Of a DNA stretch of 58,489 nucleotides, positions 1-8,605 are shown one piece after another. The notes below the pieces were generated by a model, which searched no databases, was not told the origin of the DNA, and saw nothing but the letters and a program-made list of their open reading frames with translations. Position numbers and translations under genes: made by a program. The first letter of the stretch is position 1. Each line of letters begins with the position of its first letter. The DNA lies in NCBI RefSeq assembly GCF_900130015.1, contig NZ_FQXS01000027.1, positions 1-58,489 of the forward strand, written 5' to 3'. Source of the DNA: Desulfofustis glycolicus DSM 9705 (GTDB lineage Bacteria; Desulfobacterota; Desulfobulbia; Desulfobulbales; Desulfocapsaceae).

Positions 1-1
1 A

Positions 2-157
2 ATGAAAGCCGAACAAACTATCCACTTCCTCTCCGAACTACTCGAACTGACCGAATACCTTGGGGCACTCGTCAGAGATCAGTGCCGACTCATGGCCGCC
101 GACCAGGATGGTCATCTGATCGAAGATCCCGAGCAGGAACGGGACGTGCCGTTCTGA
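2..157 (+). CDS. short ORF at window edge, unrecognised
   Basis: An ATG at base 2 opens a 51-codon frame that ends at TGA 155-157. The peptide is acidic and mostly helical in character (MKAEQTIHFLSELLELTEYL at the start). It may be a complete small protein or the end of a longer frame that begins before the window, since no upstream ribosome-binding site can be seen. I do not recognise it. It is followed by a GC-rich hairpin (stems 199-206 and 216-223) without a T-run and then by a decayed transposase, so it may itself be debris. Confidence 0.25.
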   Translation: MKAEQTIHFLSELLELTEYLGALVRDQCRLMAADQDGHLIEDPEQERDVPF

Positions 158-309
158 TCTGATAAACGAACTGCCCATCAGTACTCGGCTTGCCCCTTGG
201 CCGGCGCTTCAGCGACGCCGGCCGGGGGGGCAGCAGCAAAATAATCAGACAACGCTGTCAAAATAATCAGGAAAACGATGTTCATTTATTGTGAAAAGCA
301 ACAACTCGT

Positions 310-1098
310 CAACGCCGGAAGATTACCGAGTCGTTGAGCGATTGCAAGAAACGGGTGCAGAAGCTCTTTGAGACCGCCAATATCAAGATTGCTTCGGTGG
401 TTTCCGACCTGTTTGGTACCACTGGCCGGCGTCTGATCGAGTAGTTGTGCGATGAGTCAGCGCCCGGTTTTTCCGAGGAGATAATAACCAACCTTGCCTG
501 TGGCCGCCTACGTGCAAAGGCCGGGGAGTTGCATCGCAGCATCCAGGGATGTTTTGAGGATCATCATCGTTTTCAGCTGTGCTCGTTGCTGCGGATAATC
601 AGCATCCTGGAGAGCGAGATCGGTATTATCTCGGATCGCCTGCACCAACTCATAGAGAAGCACGAAGCGCTGCTCGACCGTTTGACAGTGGTTCCCGGAG
701 TTGGTCCACGGAACGCCCAGATGATCATCAGCGAGGTTGGTTACCGGCTGGACAGCTTTGCTGATGCCGCTTTGTTTGCCAACTGGGCGGGGTTATGCCC
801 GGGCAATAATGAGAGCGCGGGTAAGCGAAGAAGCGGGAAGACAGCGGTCCAAAAACATCCGTTCAAAACGATCCTGGTGGAAGTAGCCTGGGCAACCGTC
901 AAAACCAAGGGGAGTTACTTCAAGGACAAGTATTATCGCCTGAAATCGCGGCGCGGTGCCAAGAAGGCGATCGTGGCTATCGCACATCGGTTGGCCAAGG
1001 TAATGTTTCATATGATCAAATATGGTTAACGGTACCGGGAGGTTGGAGAAGATTATCTGAAGAGCAGGAAACACACGGGGCTCAGCATCCTCAAATAG
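310..1098 (+). pseudogene. IS110-family transposase, N-terminally truncated and broken by stops
   Basis: The frame from about 310 reads as the middle and C-terminal part of an IS110/IS1111-type transposase: an ANIKIASVVSDLFG segment at about 370-415, and the C-terminal Transposase_20 region with VVPGVGPRNAQMI, ANWAGLCPGN and the basic KSRRGAKKAIVAIAHRLAKV segment near 930-1005. The N-terminal DEDD catalytic domain is missing. There are in-frame stops at 442-444 (TAG), 1027-1029 (TAA) and 1096-1098 (TAG), yet recognisable sequence (RYREVGEDYLKSRKH) continues after the second one. The longest open piece is 445-1029. It is therefore a dead element; the ends of the IS could not be found. Confidence 0.85.
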
Positions 1099-1276
1099 CA
1101 GGCAAAAGCCTGGGATTCGAGTTGGTACCGGCGACGACTTAGCTACCCTTGGGGCGGCACTGTCGAGAAGAAAATCAAGATTGTCACGAGGTCGCAAAAA
1201 AAACTGAAGCGAAAGAGCGCGGGATCTAACATGACCGGCTGGACACCGGCACAACGAATTGTCAGCTCGCAAGAGA

Positions 1277-1687
1277 CTACGGATATGCAACTGAGAGTAC
1301 CCCCATCGTCCAGCCACGACAATCAAGAGGGTGGAATGTGAAGTTAAGGATTCTACTATGTGCCGCAGCAGAATGTGACTCTGCCATGGGCGTCGTGGTA
1401 GAAAGCAGTTTCATATAAATGCCACCAGCTGTTGTACCATTCAAGTCAATGCTATAATCTCCGTCAGAAGCAGACCATGCATATGCATAATCAATATCAC
1501 CGTAAAAGACTTCCCAACCGGTGATATAACATCTTTGTGTGGGGGTGTTGTTCAGGTTTAGGAAATTCCCTGACCCAATACCCGGATCTTCGAAGCTACC
1601 GTTTTGAAAAGGCAGAGCATTGGCTCCAGCTGCCAGTGTCATCGTCAGCGTCAACACAGCGGCAAAAGCGAAATCTTTTTTATTCAT
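1277..1687 (-). pseudogene. truncated secreted protein, choice-of-anchor C / DUF642-like N-terminus
   Basis: Start ATG at 1687, directly preceded by a G-rich GGGGGGAGGGG tract. Residues 1-24 form a clear Sec signal peptide (MNKKDFAFAAVLTLTMTLAAGANA). Residues 27-90 match the conserved start of DUF642/choice-of-anchor C exported proteins: NGSFEDPG, ITGWEVFYGDIDY, ASDGDYSIDLNG, AGGI. After GGI (about base 1418) the family pattern stops and the reading becomes unrelated residues up to the stop at 1277. Proteins of this family are usually 180-250 aa and often carry a C-terminal sorting signal, which is absent. I infer a truncation linked to the IS110 debris next door; the tail may not be translated usefully. 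Confidence 0.7.
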
Positions 1688-1984
1688 CCCCTCCCCCCAT
1701 GTTCTGAATGAATTGATGAGTTTCCCTAACACATGTTGTAAATTTTAAGCCATCAATAAGATCATTTTTCAACGAGATAGCGGAATTCTATGGGATTAGC
1801 CACATTGTAAGTATAATAACTAATCGCTTTTCCGGAAAATTAATTCCTGTTTTCCGGAATTTCTTTCAGGCTCGCTGACGCTTCAGAAATCTTTGATGGA
1901 ATGTGGCAAGTAACCCACAACCACCACGCGGATCGGGGTGGCTTCCGAAAGGGGGCTGCCTTTTTTTACATATTTTTTACATAC
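1688..1984. other. intergenic stretch without recognisable gene
   Basis: No credible coding frame. The stretch is AT-rich near 1740-1860, with short copies of a TTTTCCGGAA motif around 1830-1858, and ends in poly-T/poly-A tracts near 1960-1985. It probably holds the promoter of the truncated secreted gene on the minus strand, but I cannot point to convincing -35 and -10 boxes. Confidence 0.4.
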
Positions 1985-1986
1985 CA

Positions 1987-2022
1987 AGAAAAAAGGGCTT
2001 ACAACCGAAGCTGTAAGCCCTT
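1987..2022 (-). terminator. Rho-independent terminator of tRNA-Thr
   Basis: Arms 1993-2003 and 2012-2022 form an 11-bp perfect stem (AAGGGCTTACA on the minus strand with its complement) around an 8-nt loop. On the minus strand the stem is followed by a T-rich run (TTTTCTTGG). It lies 9 nt beyond the 3' end of the tRNA. Confidence 0.9.
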
Positions 2023-2030
2023 GATTTTCC

Positions 2031-2106
2031 TGGAGCCACCGAGCGGAGTCGAACCGCTGACCTGATGATTACGAATCAACTGCTCTACCAACTGAGCTAC
2101 GGTGGC
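2031..2106 (-). tRNA. tRNA-Thr (anticodon CGU)
   Basis: The 76-nt minus-strand sequence folds as a standard cloverleaf: acceptor GCCACCG/CGGTGGC, D arm GCTC-AGTTGGTA-GAGC, anticodon loop TTCGTAA (anticodon CGU, reads ACG), T arm AGCGG-TTCGACT-CCGCT, and an encoded CCA end. The anticodon stem GTTGA/TCATC carries one U28-U42 mismatch. It is a single-gene unit with its own promoter (2122-2150) and terminator (1987-2022). Confidence 0.97.
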
Positions 2107-2121
2107 GTTTGATTGACGGTG

Positions 2122-2150
2122 TTTATAGCAGGATCAAAACTAAAATTCAA
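2122..2150 (-). promoter_or_regulatory. sigma-70 promoter of tRNA-Thr
   Basis: On the minus strand TTGAAT (2145-2150), a 17-nt spacer, and TATAAA (2122-2127) preceded by TGC (extended -10). The -10 box lies 15 nt before the mature tRNA 5' end, which fits a short leader removed by RNase P. Confidence 0.7.
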
Positions 2151-2351
2151 TATCAATCCCTGGACCTCAACGGTTTCAATGGTCGATGGACAGTGAATCT
2201 TGCTCCCCGATCTGCTACAATGGAACCCGTTTTGTATCCGGGGCTGTGCCCGCCGGGGCTCTCGATATCACGTCTCGCTGCTTCCTCAAATGACTGAAGC
2301 GGTAACCGGCAAAAACACCTGGTCTGAAGATTACAGGAAAAGGGGTTGCTT

Positions 2352-2969
2352 TTGACGAAAGCATACCATAGCTGGAATGACAAAGACATCATCAGGGTTC
2401 GGTTGCGGTTCATCGATCTGAACAAGTCTTTCTTCGCAGAACCGCCGGATGCCGAACGGTTAAGTCGCTGGCGCGGGATTTTTTACGCACTGGCGGACAC
2501 CAGTATCAGTCCCCGCCTCGACGAGGCGGTGCAGCTCATCAAACACCATCTCTCTATCGATCGTCTGCAGGATCTGCAACACGAGTTTACTCGTTTATTC
2601 AGCGACAATTACCGTAACGGAGCGCTCAGCCTGGCAGCGTCCGCCCATCTCGATGGAATCATCTACCTGGATACCCGGTCTGAGGTGAGAGCATTTCTCG
2701 CCGACTCGGGAGGCAGAACCTATGCACCGACAGACGATGGGGAGGATTCGCTGGTAGTGCTCCTGGATTTTCTGGCAACCTTGATTCGGGACGAAAAAGA
2801 CGGTTTCGACACAAGATCCGCTCAGGCGCTTCTGGTCACCGACTTTCTCGTTCCGTTTGTCAAACTACTCGAAGACGCTGCACGGATAAACTACTCCGCC
2901 GCTTTCTACCGCGACTGCATCAGCTTTACCGGTGGATACCTGGAACTTGAACAGCACTTTCTGGCATGA
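2352..2969 (+). CDS. TorD/DmsD-family redox-enzyme maturation chaperone
   Basis: A roughly 205-residue, all-helical soluble protein of the TorD/NarJ type (TorD-like superfamily). Family marks are the long N-terminal helical half and the central segment LFSDNYRNGALSLAASAHLDG, equivalent to the conserved Y-x-x-LF...G...P-x-x-S block. These chaperones bind signal peptides or apo-forms of exported molybdo-enzymes. TTG at 2352 is chosen as start because AGGAAAAGGGG (2334-2344) sits 7 nt before it; an in-frame TTG at 2346 is too close to that site. Its stop overlaps the ATG of the cytochrome gene (ATGA at 2966-2969), so the two are translationally coupled. No molybdo-enzyme lies next to it here, which is odd, so its client is unknown; the cytochrome may be the partner. 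Confidence 0.75.
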   Translation: MTKAYHSWNDKDIIRVRLRFIDLNKSFFAEPPDAERLSRWRGIFYALADTSISPRLDEAVQLIKHHLSIDRLQDLQHEFTRLFSDNYRNGALSLAASAHLDGIIYLDTRSEVRAFLADSGGRTYAPTDDGEDSLVVLLDFLATLIRDEKDGFDTRSAQALLVTDFLVPFVKLLEDAARINYSAAFYRDCISFTGGYLELEQHFLA

Positions 2970-4483
2970 TGGAAACAGTATACAACAAGAACGGAGCGTC
3001 GTTGCGGTGCTGGCCGCCGACATCGCTCCTTTTTGCGCTGGCTGCCTCCATCCTAGTACTTCTGCTATCCGGCTGTTCGGAAGAACCAGAACAGCAGAAG
3101 GAGGAGGCCGACACGGTCTCCTCCTTCGCCGGATGTCTCTCCTGCCATAATCTGGACTTGGACAAACATCACCGGCTCGATTGTACATCCTGTCATGGCG
3201 GCAATGGCGAGGCGTTAGGGCTCGAAGAGGCACACCTTGGCCTGGTAGCGGCTCCGGCTCATCCCGACCAGGCCGATCAGGTGTGCGGTAGTTGTCACCG
3301 GGAGCAGGTCGAGATGGTCGCCGCCAATGGCCACTATACACTGATCGGTCACATCTCGGCAGTCCGGGCGGCGTTTGGCTCCCCGTCCTCTCCTGAGTCT
3401 GCCCTGCAGATTACCGCCGCGGCACAGCCGGGCAGCGAGACGGAACTGGTCGATGATCTGCTGCGTCGACGCTGCCTGCGCTGCCACGTCTATACGCGTG
3501 GCGATACGTTTCCGGCGATCGACCGAGGACTCGGCTGTGCCGCCTGTCACCTAGCACCGCATCAGGCCGAAGCGGGCCGGCATCTTTTCCGCGGGCACCC
3601 CGCCGACGACGCTTGTCTGTCCTGTCATTACGGCAACCATGTCGGTTTTGATTATTACGGCCGTTACGAACACGATTTTAACCGCGAATACCGGACTCCC
3701 TACCTGGCGGTCGATGATGTCGTGGCCCCCTACGGCGTTGAGTTCCATCAACTGGAAGCGGACGCCCACCGGCAGGCCGGCATGGTCTGTATCGATTGTC
3801 ACGGCCAGGACCAGGTCATGGGAGTGGCGGCCGGGCCGACGTGCTCGGCTTGTCACGACAGGAAACGTAAAGAGACGCTACCACCGGCCGGCATTACCGA
3901 TACCGCCGACGGTCCGGTTTTCATTTCTGCTGCAACCACTCGCAGCTTTCCGGTCCCCCAGTTGCGTCACCCGGCCCACGCAGCCTACCGGGATACGGCC
4001 GTGTGCCTGGCCTGCCATGCCCGCTGGACGTTCAACGACGGAACGACACACCTGGTGCGCATCGATCATGACGATTTTTATGATTTTTTCCGTCTCAGCG
4101 TCGACGGCAGCTCCGAAGTCAAAACGATCATCGAGAGTCATATCGATTTTGACGGCGCCTGGTTGGACCCCGTTATGACCGACAAGTTCACCGGCGAAGA
4201 CCTGCCCGGCGTCTGGCTCAAGGGGTATCTGGAGCGACGCTGGGAAGAACCCCTTTTCGCCAGGGACGACGACGGCCGGATCTCTCCGGCCCGGCCGATC
4301 CTCGACCTGCGCCTTTCCTGGATCGATGGAAATGAAACAGTCCGCTTCGACAATCTCCGCCCGCGACCGGACAGCCATCTGCTGCGCCCCTACGCTCCCC
4401 ACACCGTTGGTCCGGCCGGCTTGTTCTACGAAGAACGGTTGCGGCGTTTCCAGATCCGTGAATTATCACTGCCTGCCGAATAA
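2966..4483 (+). CDS. nine-haem c-type cytochrome lipoprotein
   Basis: 505 aa. A hydrophobic segment (about 20-36) ends in a lipobox LSGC, giving lipidated Cys37, so the protein is exported and membrane-anchored, probably in the periplasm or outer membrane. Nine CxxCH haem-binding motifs start at residues 57, 73, 107, 160, 181, 217, 265, 283 and 347, with additional His residues available as distal ligands. The last 150 residues (about 355-505) carry no haem motif and are rich in charged residues; I do not recognise that domain. The likely role is electron transfer or multihaem redox catalysis. It is coupled by a 4-nt overlap to the TorD-like chaperone. No Tat motif is visible, so the chaperone is not simply reading its signal peptide. 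Confidence 0.9.
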   Translation: MMETVYNKNGASLRCWPPTSLLFALAASILVLLLSGCSEEPEQQKEEADTVSSFAGCLSCHNLDLDKHHRLDCTSCHGGNGEALGLEEAHLGLVAAPAHPDQADQVCGSCHREQVEMVAANGHYTLIGHISAVRAAFGSPSSPESALQITAAAQPGSETELVDDLLRRRCLRCHVYTRGDTFPAIDRGLGCAACHLAPHQAEAGRHLFRGHPADDACLSCHYGNHVGFDYYGRYEHDFNREYRTPYLAVDDVVAPYGVEFHQLEADAHRQAGMVCIDCHGQDQVMGVAAGPTCSACHDRKRKETLPPAGITDTADGPVFISAATTRSFPVPQLRHPAHAAYRDTAVCLACHARWTFNDGTTHLVRIDHDDFYDFFRLSVDGSSEVKTIIESHIDFDGAWLDPVMTDKFTGEDLPGVWLKGYLERRWEEPLFARDDDGRISPARPILDLRLSWIDGNETVRFDNLRPRPDSHLLRPYAPHTVGPAGLFYEERLRRFQIRELSLPAE

Positions 4484-4633
4484 GCACCGAAAACGATTGA
4501 ATCAGTCCGTGAATTATTTTAAAAACCCAACACAACTCGAAAAGGTGCCGGTCGCGCCGGGAGAACGTCAGGGATGCTGCGTCCACTATCGGCGCTTTGA
4601 TGGCCGGCGCACTCACCTCTTTTCAACAACAGG

Positions 4634-5398
4634 ATGCTCGTGCTCGTAAATCCAGCGGACGGCAGGCTTTTCTCAGGTATCGCCAGCACCATTTGCCTGC
4701 TGGTGATCACCATTCTGTCCTGCTTCCCTGCGGCCTCGATCGGGGGAACCACCTCGCTGCACCCGACGCAGCGCCCTTATCGCATCAACAGTCATACCTA
4801 CTATCCTATTCCATCGGCCTACGGCTTTAATCAGACCGGGATCGCTTCCTGGTACGGTGACGATTTCCATGGACGCCCGACTTCCAACGGCGAAACGTAC
4901 GACATGCACGGCATGACGGCCGCCCATAAGACCTTGCCGATGAACACCGTTCTGCTCGTACAGAATCTGGAAAACAATCAGGAGATCATCGTTCGCGTCA
5001 ACGATCGCGGACCCTTCGTCAAAGGGCGGATTATCGACTTGAGCTATCAGGCCGCCAAACGGCTCAATATCGTCGGTAAGGGGACCGCGCACGTCAGGAT
5101 CAGCGCACTGTCTGACGGTGAGAAAAGCGAGTCGCAGATGATGGAGATGGCTCAGCAATTTTATACCGGCGATTTCTACGTGCAGATCGGTTCGTTTGCC
5201 AATACCGATAATGCGCTGCGTCTGCAGAATCGCTTCCTCCAGGCCGGGCACAAGACGTTGATCCAGAAATACGAGGAAAAGCAAAGCGCCTACTATCGGG
5301 TCCACGTCTATGTCGGCAGAACCTTGCAGGGTGCCGAACAGGCCCGATCAATCCTGGAAAAACGCGGCTATCGCAACGCCTTTGTAATCGCCCGTTAA
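4634..5398 (+). CDS. rlpA: septal-ring lytic transglycosylase RlpA family (DPBB + SPOR)
   Basis: 254 aa with an N-terminal hydrophobic export segment (about 14-36; the ILSC sequence could be a weak lipobox). A double-psi beta-barrel domain lies at about 70-155 with GIASWYGDDFHGRPTSNGE, AAHKTLP and RVNDRGPFVKGRIIDLS. A C-terminal SPOR domain (about 178-254, FYVQIGSFANTDNA...) binds denuded peptidoglycan at the septum. The family cleaves glycan strands lacking stem peptides during daughter-cell separation. The start at 4634 has no clear ribosome-binding site, so a nearby alternative start is possible. Its last 4 nt overlap the convergent trpF stop, so no terminator separates them. Confidence 0.93.
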   Translation: MLVLVNPADGRLFSGIASTICLLVITILSCFPAASIGGTTSLHPTQRPYRINSHTYYPIPSAYGFNQTGIASWYGDDFHGRPTSNGETYDMHGMTAAHKTLPMNTVLLVQNLENNQEIIVRVNDRGPFVKGRIIDLSYQAAKRLNIVGKGTAHVRISALSDGEKSESQMMEMAQQFYTGDFYVQIGSFANTDNALRLQNRFLQAGHKTLIQKYEEKQSAYYRVHVYVGRTLQGAEQARSILEKRGYRNAFVIAR

Positions 5399-6087
5399 AC
5401 CGGCGGGTCCGTCGAATTTTCGCTGCTGCGCAGCGCACCGGCGAACTGCTCAAGACGACGAACGGTGGTCACCAATTGGTGCAGTAGGGCGTGGTCTTTG
5501 CGGCCCGGGGCTGCTTCAACCCCGGAATTGATGTCGATGGCATAGGGACGCACGGCCTCGATGGCCGCCACTACGTTACCGGCGTGCAGGCCACCGGCTA
5601 GGATGATCGGCCTGGATATTCCCAGTGACGGCACAACCGACCAGTCGAAACTTCGTCCGGTACCGCCGGCCGCTCCCCTGACGTAGGTGTCGAGCATGAT
5701 GCTGTCGACCGCATCATGAAAGGCCTGGAAATCGACGAGCTCGGCGGCGGGACCAATGCGCACCGCCTTGCTGACCGATAGCCCCCGGCGCCAGGAGCGC
5801 AGTCGCCGGCAGAATGCCGGCGTCTCGTTGCCGTGCAGTTGAACCTGGGTCAACCCGCAATAATCGACCAGGTATTTGATTTCTTCTTCGTCCGCGTCAC
5901 GAAAAACGCCGACCCGGGCAATGAACGGCGGCAGCGTCTCGATCAGTTTCGCCGCCTGGTCCGGTGTCACCTGGCGCGGGCTGGCGGCGACGAAGATAAA
6001 GCCGAGCCCGTCGACGCCGGCGGCAATCGCCGCCCGGGCATCTTCCTCCCTGGTCGTACCGCACATCTTGATCCGGATTCGCTGCAT
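5395..6087 (-). CDS. trpF: phosphoribosylanthranilate isomerase
   Basis: TIM-barrel enzyme converting phosphoribosylanthranilate to the carboxyphenylamino-ribulose phosphate in tryptophan synthesis. The catalytic pair is visible: Cys in IKMCGTT near the N-terminus and Asp in SIMLDTYVRG. The phosphate-binding IILAGGLHAGNV and DINSGVEAAPGRKD segments follow near the C-terminus. ATG at 6087 gives the usual N-terminus MQRIRIKMCG; a GTG at 6096 that overlaps the trpC stop is an alternative start. It is the last gene of trpEGDCF. About 230 aa, slightly longer than average because of a C-terminal tail. Confidence 0.95.
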   Translation of the reverse strand: MQRIRIKMCGTTREEDARAAIAAGVDGLGFIFVAASPRQVTPDQAAKLIETLPPFIARVGVFRDADEEEIKYLVDYCGLTQVQLHGNETPAFCRRLRSWRRGLSVSKAVRIGPAAELVDFQAFHDAVDSIMLDTYVRGAAGGTGRSFDWSVVPSLGISRPIILAGGLHAGNVVAAIEAVRPYAIDINSGVEAAPGRKDHALLHQLVTTVRRLEQFAGALRSSENSTDPPV

Positions 6088-6092
6088 CCCTC

Positions 6093-6884
6093 TCACCGAT
6101 TCCGGTCGCCGCCGCCCCGCAGTTCACTGAGCAGGTTACTCCCGGTTCCGGCCCGCATCAAACTCTCGCCGATCAACGCACCACTCACCCCGGCGCGGGC
6201 CAGCGCCGCCAGATCGCCCGCCGTCTTCAGACCGGATTCGGAGACAACCGGAATCTCCGGCGGAATCAGCTGCTGCAGGCGAAAGGTGGTAGCGATATCG
6301 ACGCTGAAGTCGTTGAGATTGCGGTTATTGATGCCAATCAGATCAGCACCGGCCGCCAGCGCAATCTCGACCTCTCGTTCATCGTGCACCTCGACCAGGC
6401 TGTCCATGCCGAGACTCGCCGCATACTGCCTGAATTCGGCGATCTGCTCCACCTCCAGGATGGCTGCGATGAGCAGGACGGCATCGGCGCCATGGGCGCG
6501 CGCCTGATCGATCTGCAGGCGGTCGATGAGGAAATCTTTGCGCAATACCGGCAGATCAACCGCCTCACGAACCTGCAGCAGATAGAGCAGGCTTCCCTGA
6601 AAGAAGTCGACGTCGGTCAGTACCGACAAGGCCTGCGCCCCCTGTTTCCGGTAATCGACCGCGGTGCGGACCGGATCGAAATCAGCGCAGATCACCCCTT
6701 TGGACGGCGATGCCTTTTTCACTTCGGCAATGACCGCCACCCCGTCATAATCGAGCAACGCCGTGCGGAACCCCCGGGGTGCATCCACCTGCCGCTGATG
6801 ATGCGGCGGCGGCACGACAATACCGGTGCGATACAGGTCGGCGACCTCTTCTGTCTTTCTTGCTACAATACGATCGAGAATCAT
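6093..6884 (-). CDS. trpC: indole-3-glycerol-phosphate synthase
   Basis: 263 aa, TIM barrel; makes indole-3-glycerol phosphate from the trpF product. Family signatures: AEVKKASPSKG with the catalytic Lys, LRKDFLIDRLQ, IGINNRNLNDFSVD, and the phosphate-binding SESGLKTAGD and GALIGESLMR segments. The start is ATG 6884 because GGAGAG stands 4 nt upstream and the family N-terminus is MILDRIVARK; an upstream in-frame extension is not needed. It is a stand-alone enzyme, not fused to trpF as in enteric bacteria. Confidence 0.96.
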   Translation of the reverse strand: MILDRIVARKTEEVADLYRTGIVVPPPHHQRQVDAPRGFRTALLDYDGVAVIAEVKKASPSKGVICADFDPVRTAVDYRKQGAQALSVLTDVDFFQGSLLYLLQVREAVDLPVLRKDFLIDRLQIDQARAHGADAVLLIAAILEVEQIAEFRQYAASLGMDSLVEVHDEREVEIALAAGADLIGINNRNLNDFSVDIATTFRLQQLIPPEIPVVSESGLKTAGDLAALARAGVSGALIGESLMRAGTGSNLLSELRGGGDRNR

Positions 6885-6918
6885 CGACTCTCCATGTGGT
6901 GGTGCCAGACGATGGGTC

Positions 6919-7956
6919 TTAGGCAAAGCTGTTGCTCAGCTCCACCAGTTCCTGGAGTTTGCGAAGGGCTCTGCCGGAATCTATACATTCCGCGGCGGCG
7001 GCAATACCGGCCGACAGATCGTCGACGCCACCGGCAGCCAACAAAGCGGCGCCGCTGTTGAGCAAAATCATATCACGCCGCGGGCCGGCCGTACCGGCGA
7101 GAATATCTTTCATCAGCAGTGCCGATTCGTTACTGTCCCGACCGCCCTGCAGGGTTTCAAGCGGCGCCCGGGTCAAGCCGACTTCCTCAGGCGTGATCCG
7201 ATAGCTGGTGACAATGCCGTCCTTGAGTTCGGAGATCATCGTTGTGCCGGTGATCGTCAACTCGTCGAGGTTGCCCTCGCCATGCACGACCAAGGCCCGT
7301 TTGGAACCAAGTTTACCGAGAACTAGCGCCAGTTGCTCGGTCAGCTCCGCAGCAAATACGCCAAGGACCTGAACGTTGGCTCCGGCCGGATTGGTCAGTG
7401 GCCCGAGAATATTGAAAATGGTCCTGATACCGATCTCGCGGCGCGGACCGATGGCGTATTTCATCGCCCCATGGAGGGCCGGAGCAAAAAGAAAACCGAT
7501 CCCCGCCTGCTTGATGCAATCGCTGACCTGCTCTGCCGTCAGGTCCAACTTGACACCGGCCGCCTCGAGCACGTCGGCCGATCCGCACGAACTTGATACC
7601 GAACGATTACCGTGCTTGGCAACGGTGAAACCGCAGCCGGCGACAACAAACGCCGAGGTGGTCGACACGTTGAAGGTACCGGAGCAATCGCCGCCGGTAC
7701 CGCAGGTATCGATAACGACACCGCCAGCCTCGAAATCGACACCGGTGTCGACCCGAGTGGCTTTTTCCCGCATAACCCGGACGGCTCCGGCAATCTCGTC
7801 GACGGTCTCGCCTTTCATGCGCAGGCCGGTCAAAAACGCGGCGATCTGCACCGGCGTAGCCACCCCGCTCATGATGTCGGTCATGATCCGGTACATCTGT
7901 TCTTCACTCAGATCGCCATGACCGACAACCCGGCTTATCGCTTCCTTGATGTTCAT
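6919..7956 (-). CDS. trpD: anthranilate phosphoribosyltransferase
   Basis: 345 aa, joins anthranilate to PRPP. The glycine-rich PRPP/phosphate loop [17 protein letters not shown] lies at about residues 78-94, followed by KHGNRSVSS and later [13 protein letters not shown] 7956 is preceded by GGAGATGC at a proper spacing. It is not fused to trpG. It lies 37 nt downstream of trpG and 34 nt upstream of trpC, on one presumed transcript. Confidence 0.96.
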   Translation of the reverse strand: MNIKEAISRVVGHGDLSEEQMYRIMTDIMSGVATPVQIAAFLTGLRMKGETVDEIAGAVRVMREKATRVDTGVDFEAGGVVIDTCGTGGDCSGTFNVSTTSAFVVAGCGFTVAKHGNRSVSSSCGSADVLEAAGVKLDLTAEQVSDCIKQAGIGFLFAPALHGAMKYAIGPRREIGIRTIFNILGPLTNPAGANVQVLGVFAAELTEQLALVLGKLGSKRALVVHGEGNLDELTITGTTMISELKDGIVTSYRITPEEVGLTRAPLETLQGGRDSNESALLMKDILAGTAGPRRDMILLNSGAALLAAGGVDDLSAGIAAAAECIDSGRALRKLQELVELSNSFA

Positions 7957-7993
7957 CGCATCTCCTTGCTCTGCGGCGCGGTCGGCCGGCCTT

Positions 7994-8602
7994 TCAGCGG
8001 TGACCGAGCAGCGCCGGGTAGCTGTCGTCAAGAAAATTGTGCAGCAGATATCGACCGTCCGGCGTCATGATCGATTCCGGGTGGAACTGGACGCCTTCAA
8101 CGGCCTGTGTCCGGTGACGCAGCCCCATCATCTCCTGCTGATCGGTACGGGCACTGACCTCCAGGCATTCCGGCACCCCTTGGTCTCTAACGACGAGCGA
8201 ATGATAGCGCATGCCGTCGAACGGGTTGGGCAGCCCGGTAAAAACACCGCGACCGTCATGGAAGATCGGGCTTGTTTTCCCATGCATGATCCGTTCGGCC
8301 CGCACCACCTCGCCGCCGAAGGCATCGCCGATCGCCTGATGACCAAGGCAGATACCAAGGATCGGGATCGAACCGGCGAAGCGGGTGATGACCGAGATCG
8401 AGATGCCCGCTTCTTTTGGCGTGCAGGGCCCGGGCGAGATGATCAACCGACGCGGCGCCAGTCGCTCAAGCTCATCCAAGGTGATCTTGTCGTTGCGGAC
8501 GACACGGACCTCCTCCGGCTGCTCGTCATCACGGACCAGGTCGGCAATGGTTTGAACGATGTTATAGGTGAACGAATCGTAGTTGTCGATAATGACGATC
8601 AT
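7994..8602 (-). CDS. trpG: anthranilate synthase component II (glutamine amidotransferase)
   Basis: 202 aa class-I amidotransferase supplying ammonia to TrpE. The N-terminus [17 protein letters not shown], oxyanion/P-loop-like [12 protein letters not shown], nucleophile Cys in [10 protein letters not shown] and the His-Glu pair in VQFHPES are all present. It starts 4 nt after the trpE stop. In many bacteria the same subunit also serves PabB; no pabB is seen here, so a dual role can only be guessed. Confidence 0.95.
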   Translation of the reverse strand: MIVIIDNYDSFTYNIVQTIADLVRDDEQPEEVRVVRNDKITLDELERLAPRRLIISPGPCTPKEAGISISVITRFAGSIPILGICLGHQAIGDAFGGEVVRAERIMHGKTSPIFHDGRGVFTGLPNPFDGMRYHSLVVRDQGVPECLEVSARTDQQEMMGLRHRTQAVEGVQFHPESIMTPDGRYLLHNFLDDSYPALLGHR

Positions 8603-8605
8603 CGC

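Noticed and set aside
199-223. Terminator after the short ORF at the left edge
   Set aside because: The GGCCGGCG/CGCCGGCC hairpin is followed by G7, not T, so it does not fit an intrinsic terminator on the plus strand.
1130-1260. Possible group II intron reverse-transcriptase fragment (KKIKIVTRSQKKLKRK)
   Set aside because: Only about 20 residues look similar, with no neighbouring RT or maturase motif and no intron RNA structure recognised.
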